This document shows, piece by piece, positions 13,180-23,009 of a stretch of 27,078 bases of DNA (position 1 is the stretch's first letter; each line of letters begins with the position of its first letter). The position numbers and the translations under genes were made by a program. This stretch comes from an uncultured Eubacteriales bacterium (GTDB lineage: Bacteria > Bacillota_A > Clostridia > Oscillospirales > Oscillospiraceae), in NCBI GenBank assembly GCA_900319835.1, contig ONPY01000024.1:1-27078 (forward strand). The letters run 5' to 3'. The notes beneath the pieces were generated by a model, which saw only the letters and a list, made by a program, of their open reading frames with translations, ran no database searches and had not been told where the DNA came from.

Positions 13180-13752
13180 ATGTCAATCGTATTGGCCTCC
13201 GGGTCGCCCCGGAGGAAGGAACTGCTGGAGATGCTGGGCGTCCGGGATCTCGTCATTCTCCCCGCAAAGGGGGAGGAGAAGGCCGCCGGTGGGCTCGGCC
13301 CGGCCGAGCTTGTGATGGCCCTGGCCTCCCACAAGGCGCGGGAGGTGGCCGCCCTCCGTGAACCCGATGACGTCATCATCGCCGCCGACACCATCGTCTG
13401 GCACCAGGGCCGGGTTTTCGGCAAGCCGCACTCCGAAGGGGAGGCGGCTGAGATGCTCCGCAGCCTCTCGGGGAATACCCACGAGGTCTACACCGGCGTC
13501 TCGGTGATCCGCGGCGGACGGGAGCTGCTGCGCGCGGACTGCAGCCGCGTGCGCTTCCGGGCCCTCTCGGAGCGCGAAATCGCCGCCTACATCGCCTCCG
13601 GCGAGCCCATGGACAAGGCCGGGGCCTACGGAGCCCAGGGCAAAGCCGCCCTCTTTGTCGAGCACATCGACGGCGACTTCTTCAACGTCATGGGGCTGCC
13701 CCTGTGCATGCTGGGGCAAATGCTGAACGAGCAGGGAGTGGAGCTTCTTTGA
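13180..13752 (+). CDS. maf: Maf family nucleoside triphosphate pyrophosphatase
   Basis: House-cleaning pyrophosphatase hydrolysing dTTP, UTP and modified nucleotides, also linked to septation control. It has 190 aa from the ATG at 13180 (GGAG 12 nt upstream); an in-frame ATG at 13111 lies inside the RAYT gene and lacks family similarity, so it is rejected. Motifs: SIVLASGSPRRKELL (2-16), ADTIVW with catalytic Asp70, FGKPHSEGEA (80-89), and MDKAGAYGAQG (144-154), the DKAGAY form typical of the dTTP/UTP (YhdE-like) subgroup. The gene overlaps mreC by four bases and heads the mre operon. Confidence 0.95.
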   Translation: MSIVLASGSPRRKELLEMLGVRDLVILPAKGEEKAAGGLGPAELVMALASHKAREVAALREPDDVIIAADTIVWHQGRVFGKPHSEGEAAEMLRSLSGNTHEVYTGVSVIRGGRELLRADCSRVRFRALSEREIAAYIASGEPMDKAGAYGAQGKAALFVEHIDGDFFNVMGLPLCMLGQMLNEQGVELL

Positions 13753-14591
13753 AAGAATACCTGAGAAAAAACGGTATCCGCATCGGCATCATCCTGCTGG
13801 CCGCGGCGCTGATCGTGGGCCTGGGCGCGGCCGCCCGGGACGGGCGCATCGGCTTTGTGCAGAACGCCGCCGGCGTCATCAAGGCGCCCATGCAGAAGGT
13901 GCTGTCCTCCGCCGTCAACTGGTTTGACTCGATCTACGGCTATCTGTACGATTACGACTCGCTTCTGGCGGAGAACGAATCTCTCCGCTCGCAGCTGGCC
14001 GACGCGCAGAAATCCGCCCGTGACGGCATCGAGGCCTCCGAGGAGAACACCCGTCTGCGCAAGCTGCTGGAGCTGCGGGAGAAGCACACGGACTATGTGC
14101 TGGAATCCTGCAAGGTGGTGCTGTGGTCCTCCTCGAACTGGTCCAGCTCCTTCACCATCTCCAAGGGCGCGTCCTCCGGCATCGAAATGGGAGACCCCGT
14201 CATCACCGAGTACGGCGCGGTGGTCGGCCAGATCACCGAGCTCGGTACCAACTGGGCCACGGTCTCCACGCTCATCGACGTGGACATGTCCGTCGGCGCC
14301 TTCGTCGGCGCCACCGGAAACTCCGGCATGGTGGTGGGCGAGTACTCCTTTATGCGCGACAAGCGCGCCAAGCTGACCTACCTGGCCGACGGCGCCCAGA
14401 TCTTCGTGGGCGACGACGTGCTGACCTCCGGCTCCGGCGGCGCGTTCCCCGCGGGGCTGATGATCGGCACCCTCACCGCCGTGCAGACCGAGGCCGGCGG
14501 CCAGATCGAATACGGCATCGTGGAGCCCCAGGCCAACCTCGACTCCCTGGTGCAGGTGTTCATCATCAAAGACTTTACAGTGGTGGAATAA
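13749..14591 (+). CDS. mreC: Rod shape-determining protein MreC
   Basis: Elongasome scaffold anchored in the membrane with its bulk outside the cell. The start is most likely the TTG at 13749, which overlaps the maf stop (TTGA) and follows GGGAGTGGAG; this gives 280 aa. One transmembrane helix covers residues 11-28 (RIGIILLAAALIVGLGAA), a coiled coil covers about 65-112 (LLAENESLRSQLADA, then ENTRLRKLLELREK), and the C-terminal beta-barrel domains follow. Length and order are standard. The expected mreB is not upstream; maf is. Confidence 0.93.
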   Translation: MKEYLRKNGIRIGIILLAAALIVGLGAAARDGRIGFVQNAAGVIKAPMQKVLSSAVNWFDSIYGYLYDYDSLLAENESLRSQLADAQKSARDGIEASEENTRLRKLLELREKHTDYVLESCKVVLWSSSNWSSSFTISKGASSGIEMGDPVITEYGAVVGQITELGTNWATVSTLIDVDMSVGAFVGATGNSGMVVGEYSFMRDKRAKLTYLADGAQIFVGDDVLTSGSGGAFPAGLMIGTLTAVQTEAGGQIEYGIVEPQANLDSLVQVFIIKDFTVVE

Positions 14592-14594
14592 GAC

Positions 14595-15092
14595 GTGAGA
14601 GAACTGCTGGAAAAAATCAACCTGAACAAGGTCGTCAAATATACGCTCTTCATGTTTCTGACCCTGATGGCCCAGAACATGGTGCTCAGTCACATCCGGC
14701 CCCTGGGGGTCTGTCCCCTGATCCTGCCGGCGGCGGCCGCCGCGGCGGGCATGTTCGAGGGCGCCACCTGGGGCCCGGTCTTCAGCCTCTTCATGGGCTA
14801 TTTTGCGGACATGAGCTTTGTGGAGAACAGCATCTTCTTCCTGCTGCTGCTGCCGCTTTTAAGCCTGCTGTCTGCCTTCGTGTCGCAGTTTTTCATCAAC
14901 CGCCGCTTCTTCGCCTTCATGGGCATCGCCCTGGCGGAGCTGCTGATCACGGCGGTGCTGCAGATGCTCAAGACGCTCGCGGGGGACACCTGGAGCGCCG
15001 ACATGCTCTTTGTCGTGGTCTTCCAGACCCTGTGGTCCCTGCCCTTCTCCGCCCTGGCCTACTTCCTGCCGGAGCGGTGGTCAAGGGAATAA
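14595..15092 (+). CDS. mreD: Rod shape-determining protein MreD
   Basis: Integral membrane partner of MreC. 165 aa, GTG start three nt after the mreC stop. Five or so hydrophobic helices: about 17-35, 38-66, 78-99, 105-127 and 137-157, with a short charged N-terminus (MRELLEKINLNKVVKY) and an RWSRE tail. Assignment rests on size, hydrophobicity and position between mreC and PBP2 as much as on sequence. Confidence 0.88.
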   Translation: MRELLEKINLNKVVKYTLFMFLTLMAQNMVLSHIRPLGVCPLILPAAAAAAGMFEGATWGPVFSLFMGYFADMSFVENSIFFLLLLPLLSLLSAFVSQFFINRRFFAFMGIALAELLITAVLQMLKTLAGDTWSADMLFVVVFQTLWSLPFSALAYFLPERWSRE

Positions 15093-15136
15093 CGTACCGA
15101 AATCAAGCATTGACCCTTTTGTGAGAAAGGAACCTC

Positions 15137-17251
15137 ATGAACAGCAGACTCATCAAACCCGGGAGACTTGCCGCGCTGGTCGGCATCGCGGCGGTGCTCC
15201 TGGCCGTGTACCTCTACTTTTTATATGAGCTTCAGATCGTTCAGGGCGAGGCCTATTACAACCGCGCAAACGAGCTGATCCAGACCACCCGCACCGTCAC
15301 CGCCGCGCGCGGCAACATCCTTGACCGCTACGGCCGCGTGCTGGTGTCCAACGCCGAGTGCTACAACCTCAAGATCGACACCGACAAGCTCTTTGCCAAC
15401 GACGACCCCAACTCCGTCATCCTGGAGCTGGTGAGCATGGTGCGCGGCTACGGCGACGAGTACACGGACGATCTGCCCATCAGCATCGAGCCGCCCTTTA
15501 CCTACAACGAGGACATGACCGCCATCCAGCGCACCATGCTGGAGGCCTACTTCGTGCGCCAGGGGCTGGATCCCAACTGCTCGGCGGTGGAACTGATGAG
15601 CTACATGCGCACCCGCTACAACATCGACAACAGCTATTCGGCCACCGAGATGCGCCTGATCGCGGGTGTACGCTATTCCATCAACGTCCGCTACGCCATC
15701 AACACTGCCGACTACGTCTTCGTCGAGGACGCCAGCATGAACCTGATCTCCTCCATCATGGAGAACAAGCTGGTCGGCATCGAGGTCAAGCGGGCTTACA
15801 TCCGCCAGTACGCCACCGGGTACGGCGCCCACATCCTGGGCTATGTCGGTCTGATGACCCAGGAGGAGTTTGAGAAATACTCTCTGCTGGAATACTCCAC
15901 CGACGCCATGGTGGGAAAGGACGGCATCGAGTACGCCTTTGAAAACTTCCTCCACGGCAAGGACGGCGAGGTGCGCGAGACCCGCAACAGCGCCGGCACC
16001 ATCCTCGCGACCGAGTACCTGAAGGAACCTGTGCCCGGCAACCATATCTATCTGACCATCGACATGGTGCTCCAGGAACAGACCGAACGCATCCTCGGCA
16101 ACGGCGTGGAGATCCTGAAGAAAAACATCGCCCAGAAGCGTGCCGAGGGCACCGCCCGCGGCGACTACAATGTGGATCTCAAGGACAACATCACCGGCGC
16201 CGCCGCCGTGGTGGTCAACGTCAAAACCGGCGAGCCGCTGGCCCTGGCCAGCTGGCCCACCTACGACGTGTCCCGCATCATTGAGGACTACCAGCAGCTG
16301 CTGGAGGCGGAGAACGCCCCGCTGTTTAACCGGGCCCTGCTCGGCACCTACGCCCCCGGCTCCACCTTCAAGCCCTGCACCGCCATCGCGGGCCTGACCA
16401 AGGGCATCATCAACACCGAGACCAAGATCAAGTGCCAGGGCGTGTTCACCAAGTACGCCGCTGAAGGGTACACGCCGGAATGCTGGATCTGGAACAGCAA
16501 GAAGAACGAGCACCTGACCCATCCGGAGGAGACCGTCACCACCGCCATCCGCGATTCCTGCAACTACTTCTTCTACACCGTGGGCCATGACCTGGGCGTT
16601 GACGACATGGGCGAATTTGCCGCCGCCTTCGGCCTGGGCCAGTTCAGCGGCATCGAGCTGGTGGAGGCCAAGGGCAATATGTCCAACCGCGCCAACCACC
16701 AGGACTACGCCGGGGCCGAGTGGCGCATCGGTGATACGCTGCAGGCCGCCATCGGCCAGTCCGACTCGGTGTTTACCCCCATCCAGATGGCCGAGTACTG
16801 CGCCACCGTTGCCAACGGCGGCACCCGCCACTCCGCCTCCATCATCAAGTCCATCCGAAACTACGACTACTCCGAAAAGCTCTATGAGCGCGAGGCGCGC
16901 GTCATGTCCACCGTGGACACCGCCCAGTACAACTGGGATGCGGTACACGAGGGGATGTGGCTGGTGCTCAACGACTACGTCAACGAGACCAACGCCAACA
17001 TCTGGGTCCCCTGCGCCTGGCGCTGTGCCGGCAAGACCGGCACCGCCCAGAAGGGCGAGGGCATCCAAAACGACGGCATCTTCATGTGCTACGGTCCCTA
17101 CAAGGACCCCGAGGTCGCCATCTTCGTGGTGGTGGAGCGCGGCGGCGCCGGCGCCGATGTGCAGTTCATCGCACGCCAGATCATGGACGCCTACATCACC
17201 ATCCGCGGCTACAGCGACACCTCCGATCCGGAGATGACCCTGCTCAAATAA
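15137..17251 (+). CDS. mrdA: Penicillin-binding protein 2 (class B transpeptidase)
   Basis: Transpeptidase cross-linking peptidoglycan during elongation. 704 aa. N-terminal membrane anchor at residues 11-31, the class B pedestal start RGNILDRYGRVL (59-70), then the transpeptidase domain with SxxK = STFK (Ser409, Lys412), SxN = SCN (474-476) and KTG (633-635). All catalytic motifs are intact, so it should bind beta-lactams. The ribosome site is AAAGGAA. It follows mreD by 44 nt, presumably in the same operon. Residues 330-350 add a small charged insertion (AQKRAEGTARGDYN). Its usual partner gene rodA is not next to it. Confidence 0.95.
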   Translation: MNSRLIKPGRLAALVGIAAVLLAVYLYFLYELQIVQGEAYYNRANELIQTTRTVTAARGNILDRYGRVLVSNAECYNLKIDTDKLFANDDPNSVILELVSMVRGYGDEYTDDLPISIEPPFTYNEDMTAIQRTMLEAYFVRQGLDPNCSAVELMSYMRTRYNIDNSYSATEMRLIAGVRYSINVRYAINTADYVFVEDASMNLISSIMENKLVGIEVKRAYIRQYATGYGAHILGYVGLMTQEEFEKYSLLEYSTDAMVGKDGIEYAFENFLHGKDGEVRETRNSAGTILATEYLKEPVPGNHIYLTIDMVLQEQTERILGNGVEILKKNIAQKRAEGTARGDYNVDLKDNITGAAAVVVNVKTGEPLALASWPTYDVSRIIEDYQQLLEAENAPLFNRALLGTYAPGSTFKPCTAIAGLTKGIINTETKIKCQGVFTKYAAEGYTPECWIWNSKKNEHLTHPEETVTTAIRDSCNYFFYTVGHDLGVDDMGEFAAAFGLGQFSGIELVEAKGNMSNRANHQDYAGAEWRIGDTLQAAIGQSDSVFTPIQMAEYCATVANGGTRHSASIIKSIRNYDYSEKLYEREARVMSTVDTAQYNWDAVHEGMWLVLNDYVNETNANIWVPCAWRCAGKTGTAQKGEGIQNDGIFMCYGPYKDPEVAIFVVVERGGAGADVQFIARQIMDAYITIRGYSDTSDPEMTLLK

Positions 17252-17322
17252 GCCGCTGTCGGAAAATCCACAAAAATCAACGGCTTCGTTTCAAAAAAAG
17301 CGGAAAAATACACAAAGAGATA

Positions 17323-17351
17323 TTGAAGTTTTTGGGAAATGTGTTTATAAT
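17323..17351 (+). promoter_or_regulatory. Sigma-A promoter of the mgsA-like gene
   Basis: TTGAAG (17323-17328), 17-nt spacer, perfect TATAAT (17346-17351), in the AT-rich gap after PBP2. It makes the mgsA-like gene independent of the mre operon. Confidence 0.75.
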
Positions 17352-17403
17352 CAATGCGTTATTTATGGTTGGAATTGGTTGAATTGAGAAACGGAGAGTT
17401 TGG

Positions 17404-17808
17404 ATGAACATTGCACTGATGGCACACGACCGGAAAAAAGAACTGATGGTTCAGTTCTGCATCGCCTACTGCGGGATTCTCGCGGAGCATTCCCTGTGTG
17501 CGACGCACGTCACCGGCAAGCTGGTCTCGGAGGCGACCGGCCTGCCCATTACCCTCTACCTCCACGCGGACCAGGGCGGCGCACAGCAGATCGGGGCGCG
17601 GATCTCCTTCAACGAGATCGACCTTGTCCTCTTCTTCTGTGATCCCACAAACCCCAAGGGCTTTGACGACATCAACAAGATCGAGCGTCTCTGCGACCAG
17701 TATCAGATCCCCTTTGCCACCAACGCGGCCACGGCCGAGGTGCTGGTGCAGGGCCTGCGCCGCGGCGATCTCGACTGGCGCAACATCGTCAATCCCCAGA
17801 AGCGATAA
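17404..17808 (+). CDS. mgsA: Methylglyoxal synthase-like protein with altered active site
   Basis: A 134-aa protein of the MGS-like fold. Active MgsA turns dihydroxyacetone phosphate into methylglyoxal. Overall similarity is clear: NIALMAHDRKKELM (H8, K12), VTGKLVSEATGLP, FFCDP (D80) and IPFATNAATAEVL. Key positions differ from Escherichia coli MgsA: the catalytic Asp71 in GGDQQ is Ala60 (GGAQQ, codon GCA at 17581); His98 aligns with Gly86; the phosphate-binding SGP loop before GG reads HAD; and TGTTG reads THVTG. Asp101 is kept as Asp89. The classical reaction is therefore unlikely, and a ligand-binding or different lyase role is possible. The clean frame and own promoter argue against decay. 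Confidence 0.85.
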   Translation: MNIALMAHDRKKELMVQFCIAYCGILAEHSLCATHVTGKLVSEATGLPITLYLHADQGGAQQIGARISFNEIDLVLFFCDPTNPKGFDDINKIERLCDQYQIPFATNAATAEVLVQGLRRGDLDWRNIVNPQKR

Positions 17809-17830
17809 GAAAACACGAGACCGGAAGACG

Positions 17831-17861
17831 GATGACTGCGTTTGACGCAGTCATCGTTTCC
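17831..17861 (+). terminator. Terminator between mgsA-like gene and hisS
   Basis: Perfect 10-bp stem GATGACTGCG/CGCAGTCATC with a TTTGA loop, followed by GTTTCC. The T run is modest, so read-through into hisS (24 nt further) is possible; no separate hisS promoter was found. Confidence 0.65.
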
Positions 17862-17878
17862 GTTGAAAGGGAGAACAT

Positions 17879-19234
17879 ATGGCTAAGGTATCCCCCCGGA
17901 CCCTGTCCGGCTTTATGGAGCTGCTGCCCGCGCAGCAGATGAAGATGGAGCGCATGATGTCCGTCCTGCGCGAGAGCTACGCCCTCTACGGCTTTACGCC
18001 GCTGGACACCCCGGTGATCGAGTCGGCGGAGGTGCTGCTGGCCAAGGGCGGCGGCGAGACCGAAAAGCAGATCTACCGCTTCCAGAAGGGCGACAGCGAC
18101 CTCGCCCTGCGCTTTGACCTGACGGTGCCCCTGGCCAAATACGTGGCCGCCCACTACTCTGAGCTGTCCTTCCCCTTCCGCCGCTACCAGATCGGCAAGG
18201 TCTACCGGGGGGAGCGGGCCCAGCGCGGCCGCTTCCGGGAGTTTTACCAGGCGGACATCGACGTCATCGGCGACGGGAAGCTCGATATCCTCAACGAGGC
18301 GGAGATCCCCGCCATCATCTACAACACCTTTACGAAGCTGGGGCTGACGAAGTTCAAGATCCGTGTCAACAACCGCAAGCTCTTAAACGGCTTCTACCGC
18401 ATGAACGGCATGCAGGAAAAGGCCGGCGAGATCATGCGCACCGTGGACAAGCTCGACAAGATCGGAGCCGAGAAGGTGCGCCAGCTTCTCATTGACGAGG
18501 TAAAGATGCTGCCCTGCAAGGCGGAAAACGTGCTGGACTTCATGGCCATCTGCGGCTCGAACAGTGATGTCATCGAGGCCCTGGAGCGCTACCGCGGCAT
18601 GGACGAGATCTTTGACCAGGGCCTGGACGAGCTCATCGCCGTGACAAAGTACCTCCAGGACTTCGGCGTGCCGGAGGACAATTTCGCCGTCGATCTCACC
18701 ATCGCGCGCGGGCTCGACTACTACACCGGCACGGTATACGAGACCGTCATGACCGAGCACCCGGAGATCGGCTCTGTCTGCTCCGGCGGGCGCTATGACA
18801 ATCTGGCCGAGTACTACACGGACAAGCAGCTGCCGGGCGTCGGCATCTCCATCGGCTTAACACGGCTGTTCTATGTCCTCAACGAGCAGGGCCTTCTCTC
18901 CGACGAACTCGTCACCGCGCCCTGTGACGCGCTGGTGCTGCCCATGACGGAGGAGCTGGGCTTTGCCGTCGCGGCGGCCACCGCGCTGAGAAAGGCCGGG
19001 GTCCGCACCCAGCTCTACGGCGAGAAGAAAAAGTTCAAGGCCAAGATGGGCTACGCCGACAAGCTGGCGGTACCCTTCGCGGTGCTGATCGGCGAAGACG
19101 AGATGAAGGAGGGCGTGCTCTCCGTCAAGGACATGTCCACCGGCGAGCAGGTCAAGCTCTCTCCCGACGAGGCCGCGGCCTACATCGCCGCACGTGTGGC
19201 GGCCAGAAACGCCGGCGCGGTGATCAAAGAATAA
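17879..19234 (+). CDS. hisS: Histidyl-tRNA synthetase
   Basis: Class II aminoacyl-tRNA synthetase charging tRNA-His. 451 aa, ATG preceded by AAAGGGAG. Visible elements: motif 1 region (TPLDTPVIESAEVL), motif 2 with FRRYQIGKVYRGERAQRGRF (100-119), the histidine-specific signature ARGLDYYTG (276-284), GGRYDNL (303-309), motif 3 with VGISIGLTRL (321-330) and the C-terminal anticodon-binding domain from about residue 350. Complete and ordinary. There is no T-box leader, since only 70 nt separate it from the preceding gene. Confidence 0.97.
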   Translation: MAKVSPRTLSGFMELLPAQQMKMERMMSVLRESYALYGFTPLDTPVIESAEVLLAKGGGETEKQIYRFQKGDSDLALRFDLTVPLAKYVAAHYSELSFPFRRYQIGKVYRGERAQRGRFREFYQADIDVIGDGKLDILNEAEIPAIIYNTFTKLGLTKFKIRVNNRKLLNGFYRMNGMQEKAGEIMRTVDKLDKIGAEKVRQLLIDEVKMLPCKAENVLDFMAICGSNSDVIEALERYRGMDEIFDQGLDELIAVTKYLQDFGVPEDNFAVDLTIARGLDYYTGTVYETVMTEHPEIGSVCSGGRYDNLAEYYTDKQLPGVGISIGLTRLFYVLNEQGLLSDELVTAPCDALVLPMTEELGFAVAAATALRKAGVRTQLYGEKKKFKAKMGYADKLAVPFAVLIGEDEMKEGVLSVKDMSTGEQVKLSPDEAAAYIAARVAARNAGAVIKE

Positions 19235-19237
19235 GCA

Positions 19238-19387
19238 AGCCCCCCTTGCCTAAAGGGGGGTGGCTGAGCGAAGCGAAGCCGGGGGGATTTCCTCGGCCGC
19301 CGATGCGGACGCTCCCCTCGGGCAAGCGCAAACAAGAAGAATACCCCTCCGGCCCTTCGGGCCACCTCCCCTTAGGCAGGGGAGGCT
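19238..19387. repeat. 150-bp inverted-repeat element between hisS and aspS
   Basis: Terminal arms 19238-19264 and 19361-19387 are inverted copies of each other (23 of 27 positions), and each arm is itself a hairpin around GCCTAA. The four differing bases fall into two compensatory pairs within the arms (C-G for T-A, T-A for C-G), so the fold is conserved. The centre holds GAGCGAAGCGAAGCC and GGCCCTTCGGGCC. Elements of this look are common in gut Clostridia. It fills nearly the whole hisS-aspS gap and would be transcribed with both genes. Confidence 0.75.
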
Positions 19388-19411
19388 ATAAGGAAGAAAG
19401 GATTTGGACAT

Positions 19412-21193
19412 ATGACACAGATGAGAACCCATACCTGCAACGAGCTGCGGCTCGAGCATGTCGGCCAGAAGGTCAAAATCGTCGGCTGGCTGGAGAACGT
19501 CCGCGAGGTGGGCAGCAACTTCGCCTTCGTGGTCGTGCGCGATTTCTACGGCACCACCCAGGTGGTGGTAGAGACCGAGGACATGATGCGCGCCGTCAAG
19601 GCCATCAACAAGGAGTCCACCATCTCCGTCGAGGGCACGGTGCGCGAGCGCGCCAGCAAAAACCCCAGGCAGGACACCGGCGATATCGAGGTCGTCCCCG
19701 AGAAGATCGAGGTCCTGGGCCGCTGCCGCTACAACGAGCTGCCTTTTGAGATTAACCGCAGCCGCGAGGCCGACGAGATGCAGCGCCTGAAGTACCGCTA
19801 TCTCGACCTGAGAAACCCCGCCGTCAAGAAGAACATCATCCTCCGCTGCCAGGTTGTGGCGGCCCTGCGCCAGGCCATGACCGAGCACGGCTTTTTGGAG
19901 ATCACCACCCCCATCCTCACCGCCTCCTCCCCCGAGGGCGCGCGCGACTATCTGGTGCCCGCCAGAAAGCACCCCGGCAAGTTCTACGCCCTGCCCCAGG
20001 CGCCCCAGCAGTTCAAGCAGCTGCTGATGACCTCCGGCTTTGACCGCTATTTCCAGATCGCCCCCTGCTTCCGCGACGAGGACGCCCGCGGCGACCGCTC
20101 CCCCGGCGAGTTCTACCAGCTGGATATGGAGATGGCCTTCGCCACCCAGGAGGACGTGTTCGCGGTGCTGGAGGACGTGCTGCCTCCGATCTTTGCCAAG
20201 TTCGGCACCTATGACGTCGCCTCCTCCGCCCCCTTCAAGCGCATCCCGTATCTTGAGAGCATGGAGCGCTACGGCTCCGACAAGCCCGACCTGCGCATCG
20301 ACCTGGTGCTGCAGGATATGACAGAGCTGGTCAAGGGTTCCGACTTCGGTCCCTTTGCCGAGGGCAACACCGTCAAGGCTATCGTGGTGGACAAGTGCGA
20401 CCTGACGCGCAAGCAGATCGACAAGCTCTGCGCCGACGTGGAGGTGCAATCCGGCGCCAAGCCTTTCTGGTTCAAGGTGGACGAAAAGGGCGAGCTCGCG
20501 GGCGGCGTGGCCAAGTTCCTCGCGGACCGCAGGGACGCCGTGGTCGAGGCCCTGGGTCTCACGCCCGGCTGCCTGGTGGGCGTCGCCGCCGGCAAGCACG
20601 ACATCTGCCTCAAGACCGCGGGCGTGCTGCGCAAGATGCTGGGCGCCGCGGTGCCCGGCCACATGGACAGGGAGCGCTACGAGTTCTGCTGGATCGTGGA
20701 CTTCCCCATGTACGAGATCGGCGAGGAGTCCGGTGAGCTGGAGTTTTGCCACAACCCGTTCTCCATGCCCGCGGGCGGCCTGGACGTGCTGCTCAAGGCC
20801 GAGCGCGGCGAGATCGACCCCCTCACCATCACCGCCGACCAGTACGACCTGGTCTGCAACGGCGTGGAGCTGTCCTCCGGCGCAGTCCGGAACCACGACC
20901 CCGAGATCATGATCAAGGCCTTTGAGATGGTGCGCCTGGGCGAGGAGGACGTGAAGAAGAAGTTCCCCGCCATGTACAACGCCTTCTGCTACGGCGCTCC
21001 CCCCCACGCGGGCATCGCCCCGGGCGTGGACCGCATGGTCATGCTCCTGGCGGGCGAGGACTCCATCCGCGAGGTCATCCCCTTCCCGATGAACAAGAAC
21101 GCGCAGGACGTGCTGATGGGCGCCCCCAGCGAAGTCACCCAGAAGCAGCTGGACGAGCTGCACATCGCAGTCGTCGGGGAAATCGAGGAGTAA
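19412..21193 (+). CDS. aspS: Aspartyl-tRNA synthetase
   Basis: Class II synthetase charging tRNA-Asp. 593 aa, bacterial type with the inserted GAD domain (about 290-410). N-terminal OB fold: GWLENVREVGSNFAFVVVRD. Active site blocks: EGARDYLVPARKHPGKFYAL, the motif 2 loop FRDEDARGDRSPGEFYQLDM, and motif 3 GIAPGVDRMVMLLAG. The ending FPMNKNAQDVLMGAPSEV resembles the subgroup that is often non-discriminating (also charging tRNA-Asn), but the position equivalent to residue 31 is neither His nor Leu here, so specificity cannot be called. It terminates ...DELHIAVVGEIEE; a second copy of this tail lies 115 nt downstream. Confidence 0.96.
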   Translation: MTQMRTHTCNELRLEHVGQKVKIVGWLENVREVGSNFAFVVVRDFYGTTQVVVETEDMMRAVKAINKESTISVEGTVRERASKNPRQDTGDIEVVPEKIEVLGRCRYNELPFEINRSREADEMQRLKYRYLDLRNPAVKKNIILRCQVVAALRQAMTEHGFLEITTPILTASSPEGARDYLVPARKHPGKFYALPQAPQQFKQLLMTSGFDRYFQIAPCFRDEDARGDRSPGEFYQLDMEMAFATQEDVFAVLEDVLPPIFAKFGTYDVASSAPFKRIPYLESMERYGSDKPDLRIDLVLQDMTELVKGSDFGPFAEGNTVKAIVVDKCDLTRKQIDKLCADVEVQSGAKPFWFKVDEKGELAGGVAKFLADRRDAVVEALGLTPGCLVGVAAGKHDICLKTAGVLRKMLGAAVPGHMDRERYEFCWIVDFPMYEIGEESGELEFCHNPFSMPAGGLDVLLKAERGEIDPLTITADQYDLVCNGVELSSGAVRNHDPEIMIKAFEMVRLGEEDVKKKFPAMYNAFCYGAPPHAGIAPGVDRMVMLLAGEDSIREVIPFPMNKNAQDVLMGAPSEVTQKQLDELHIAVVGEIEE

Positions 21194-21253
21194 TCCCGAT
21201 CCAAAGCCCAGCGAAGCGGGTTTGGAGCGGAAAGAAAGAAGGAGGGAGCGGAT

Positions 21254-21349
21254 ATGGAGTTTTTGCCGCCAGGCGGAAACGAAATGGAGCGAGCTTCTTC
21301 TGACGCGGACGAGCTGCATATCGCTGTTGTCGGCGAGGTCGAGGAATAA
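21254..21349 (+). CDS. 31-codon frame ending in a duplicate of the AspRS C-terminus
   Basis: ATG at 21254 with a strong ribosome site (AAGGAGGGAG) reads MEFLPPGGNEMERASS and then DADELHIAVVGEVEE, stop. The last 13 residues repeat the end of AspRS (DELHIAVVGEIEE) with one conservative change, while the DNA differs at 7 of 42 bases, six of them silent. It may be a genuine micro-peptide, but more likely it is the stub left when another aspS allele was inserted or recombined in. Just upstream, CCAAAGCCC...GGGTTTGG (21210-21234) forms a small hairpin. Confidence 0.45.
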   Translation: MEFLPPGGNEMERASSDADELHIAVVGEVEE

Positions 21350-21366
21350 AATCAATTCAAAACCAG

Positions 21367-21400
21367 AAAAATCCGGAGACCCCGCGTCTCCGGATTTTTG
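21367..21400. terminator. Terminator after aspS and its tail copy
   Basis: Perfect 14-bp stem AAAAATCCGGAGAC/GTCTCCGGATTTTT (21367-21380, 21386-21399) with a 5-nt loop; T runs on both strands. Confidence 0.9.
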
Positions 21401-21422
21401 ACAGGAAGGGAGAGCGCTTCTT

Positions 21423-22937
<1,515 letters not shown>

Positions 22938-22958
22938 GAGACCGGGATCCAAGCGCAG

Positions 22959-22988
22959 GCCCCGCCTATTAGGCGGGGCTTGCTTTTT
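22959..22988 (+). terminator. Terminator of comM
   Basis: Stem GCCCCGCCT/AGGCGGGGC with a 3-nt loop (22959-22979), then TTGCTTTTT. Confidence 0.9.
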
Positions 22989-23009
22989 CGGAAAAATGGG
23001 GCCCGTCGG

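Noticed and set aside
15221..17068. Long open frame (about 615 codons) on the minus strand opposite the PBP2 gene
   Set aside because: It is antisense to a gene with all catalytic motifs, has the Gly/Val/Asp/His-rich composition typical of reversed GC-rich coding DNA, and shows no start signal or family resemblance.
17250..17286. Terminator after PBP2 (AAGCCG...CGGCTT)
   Set aside because: Only six base pairs with a 25-nt loop; too weak to call, though the following T-rich DNA leaves it possible.
17809..17878. T-box or other riboswitch before hisS
   Set aside because: The gap is only 70 nt, contains a simple terminator hairpin and lacks a T-box sequence.
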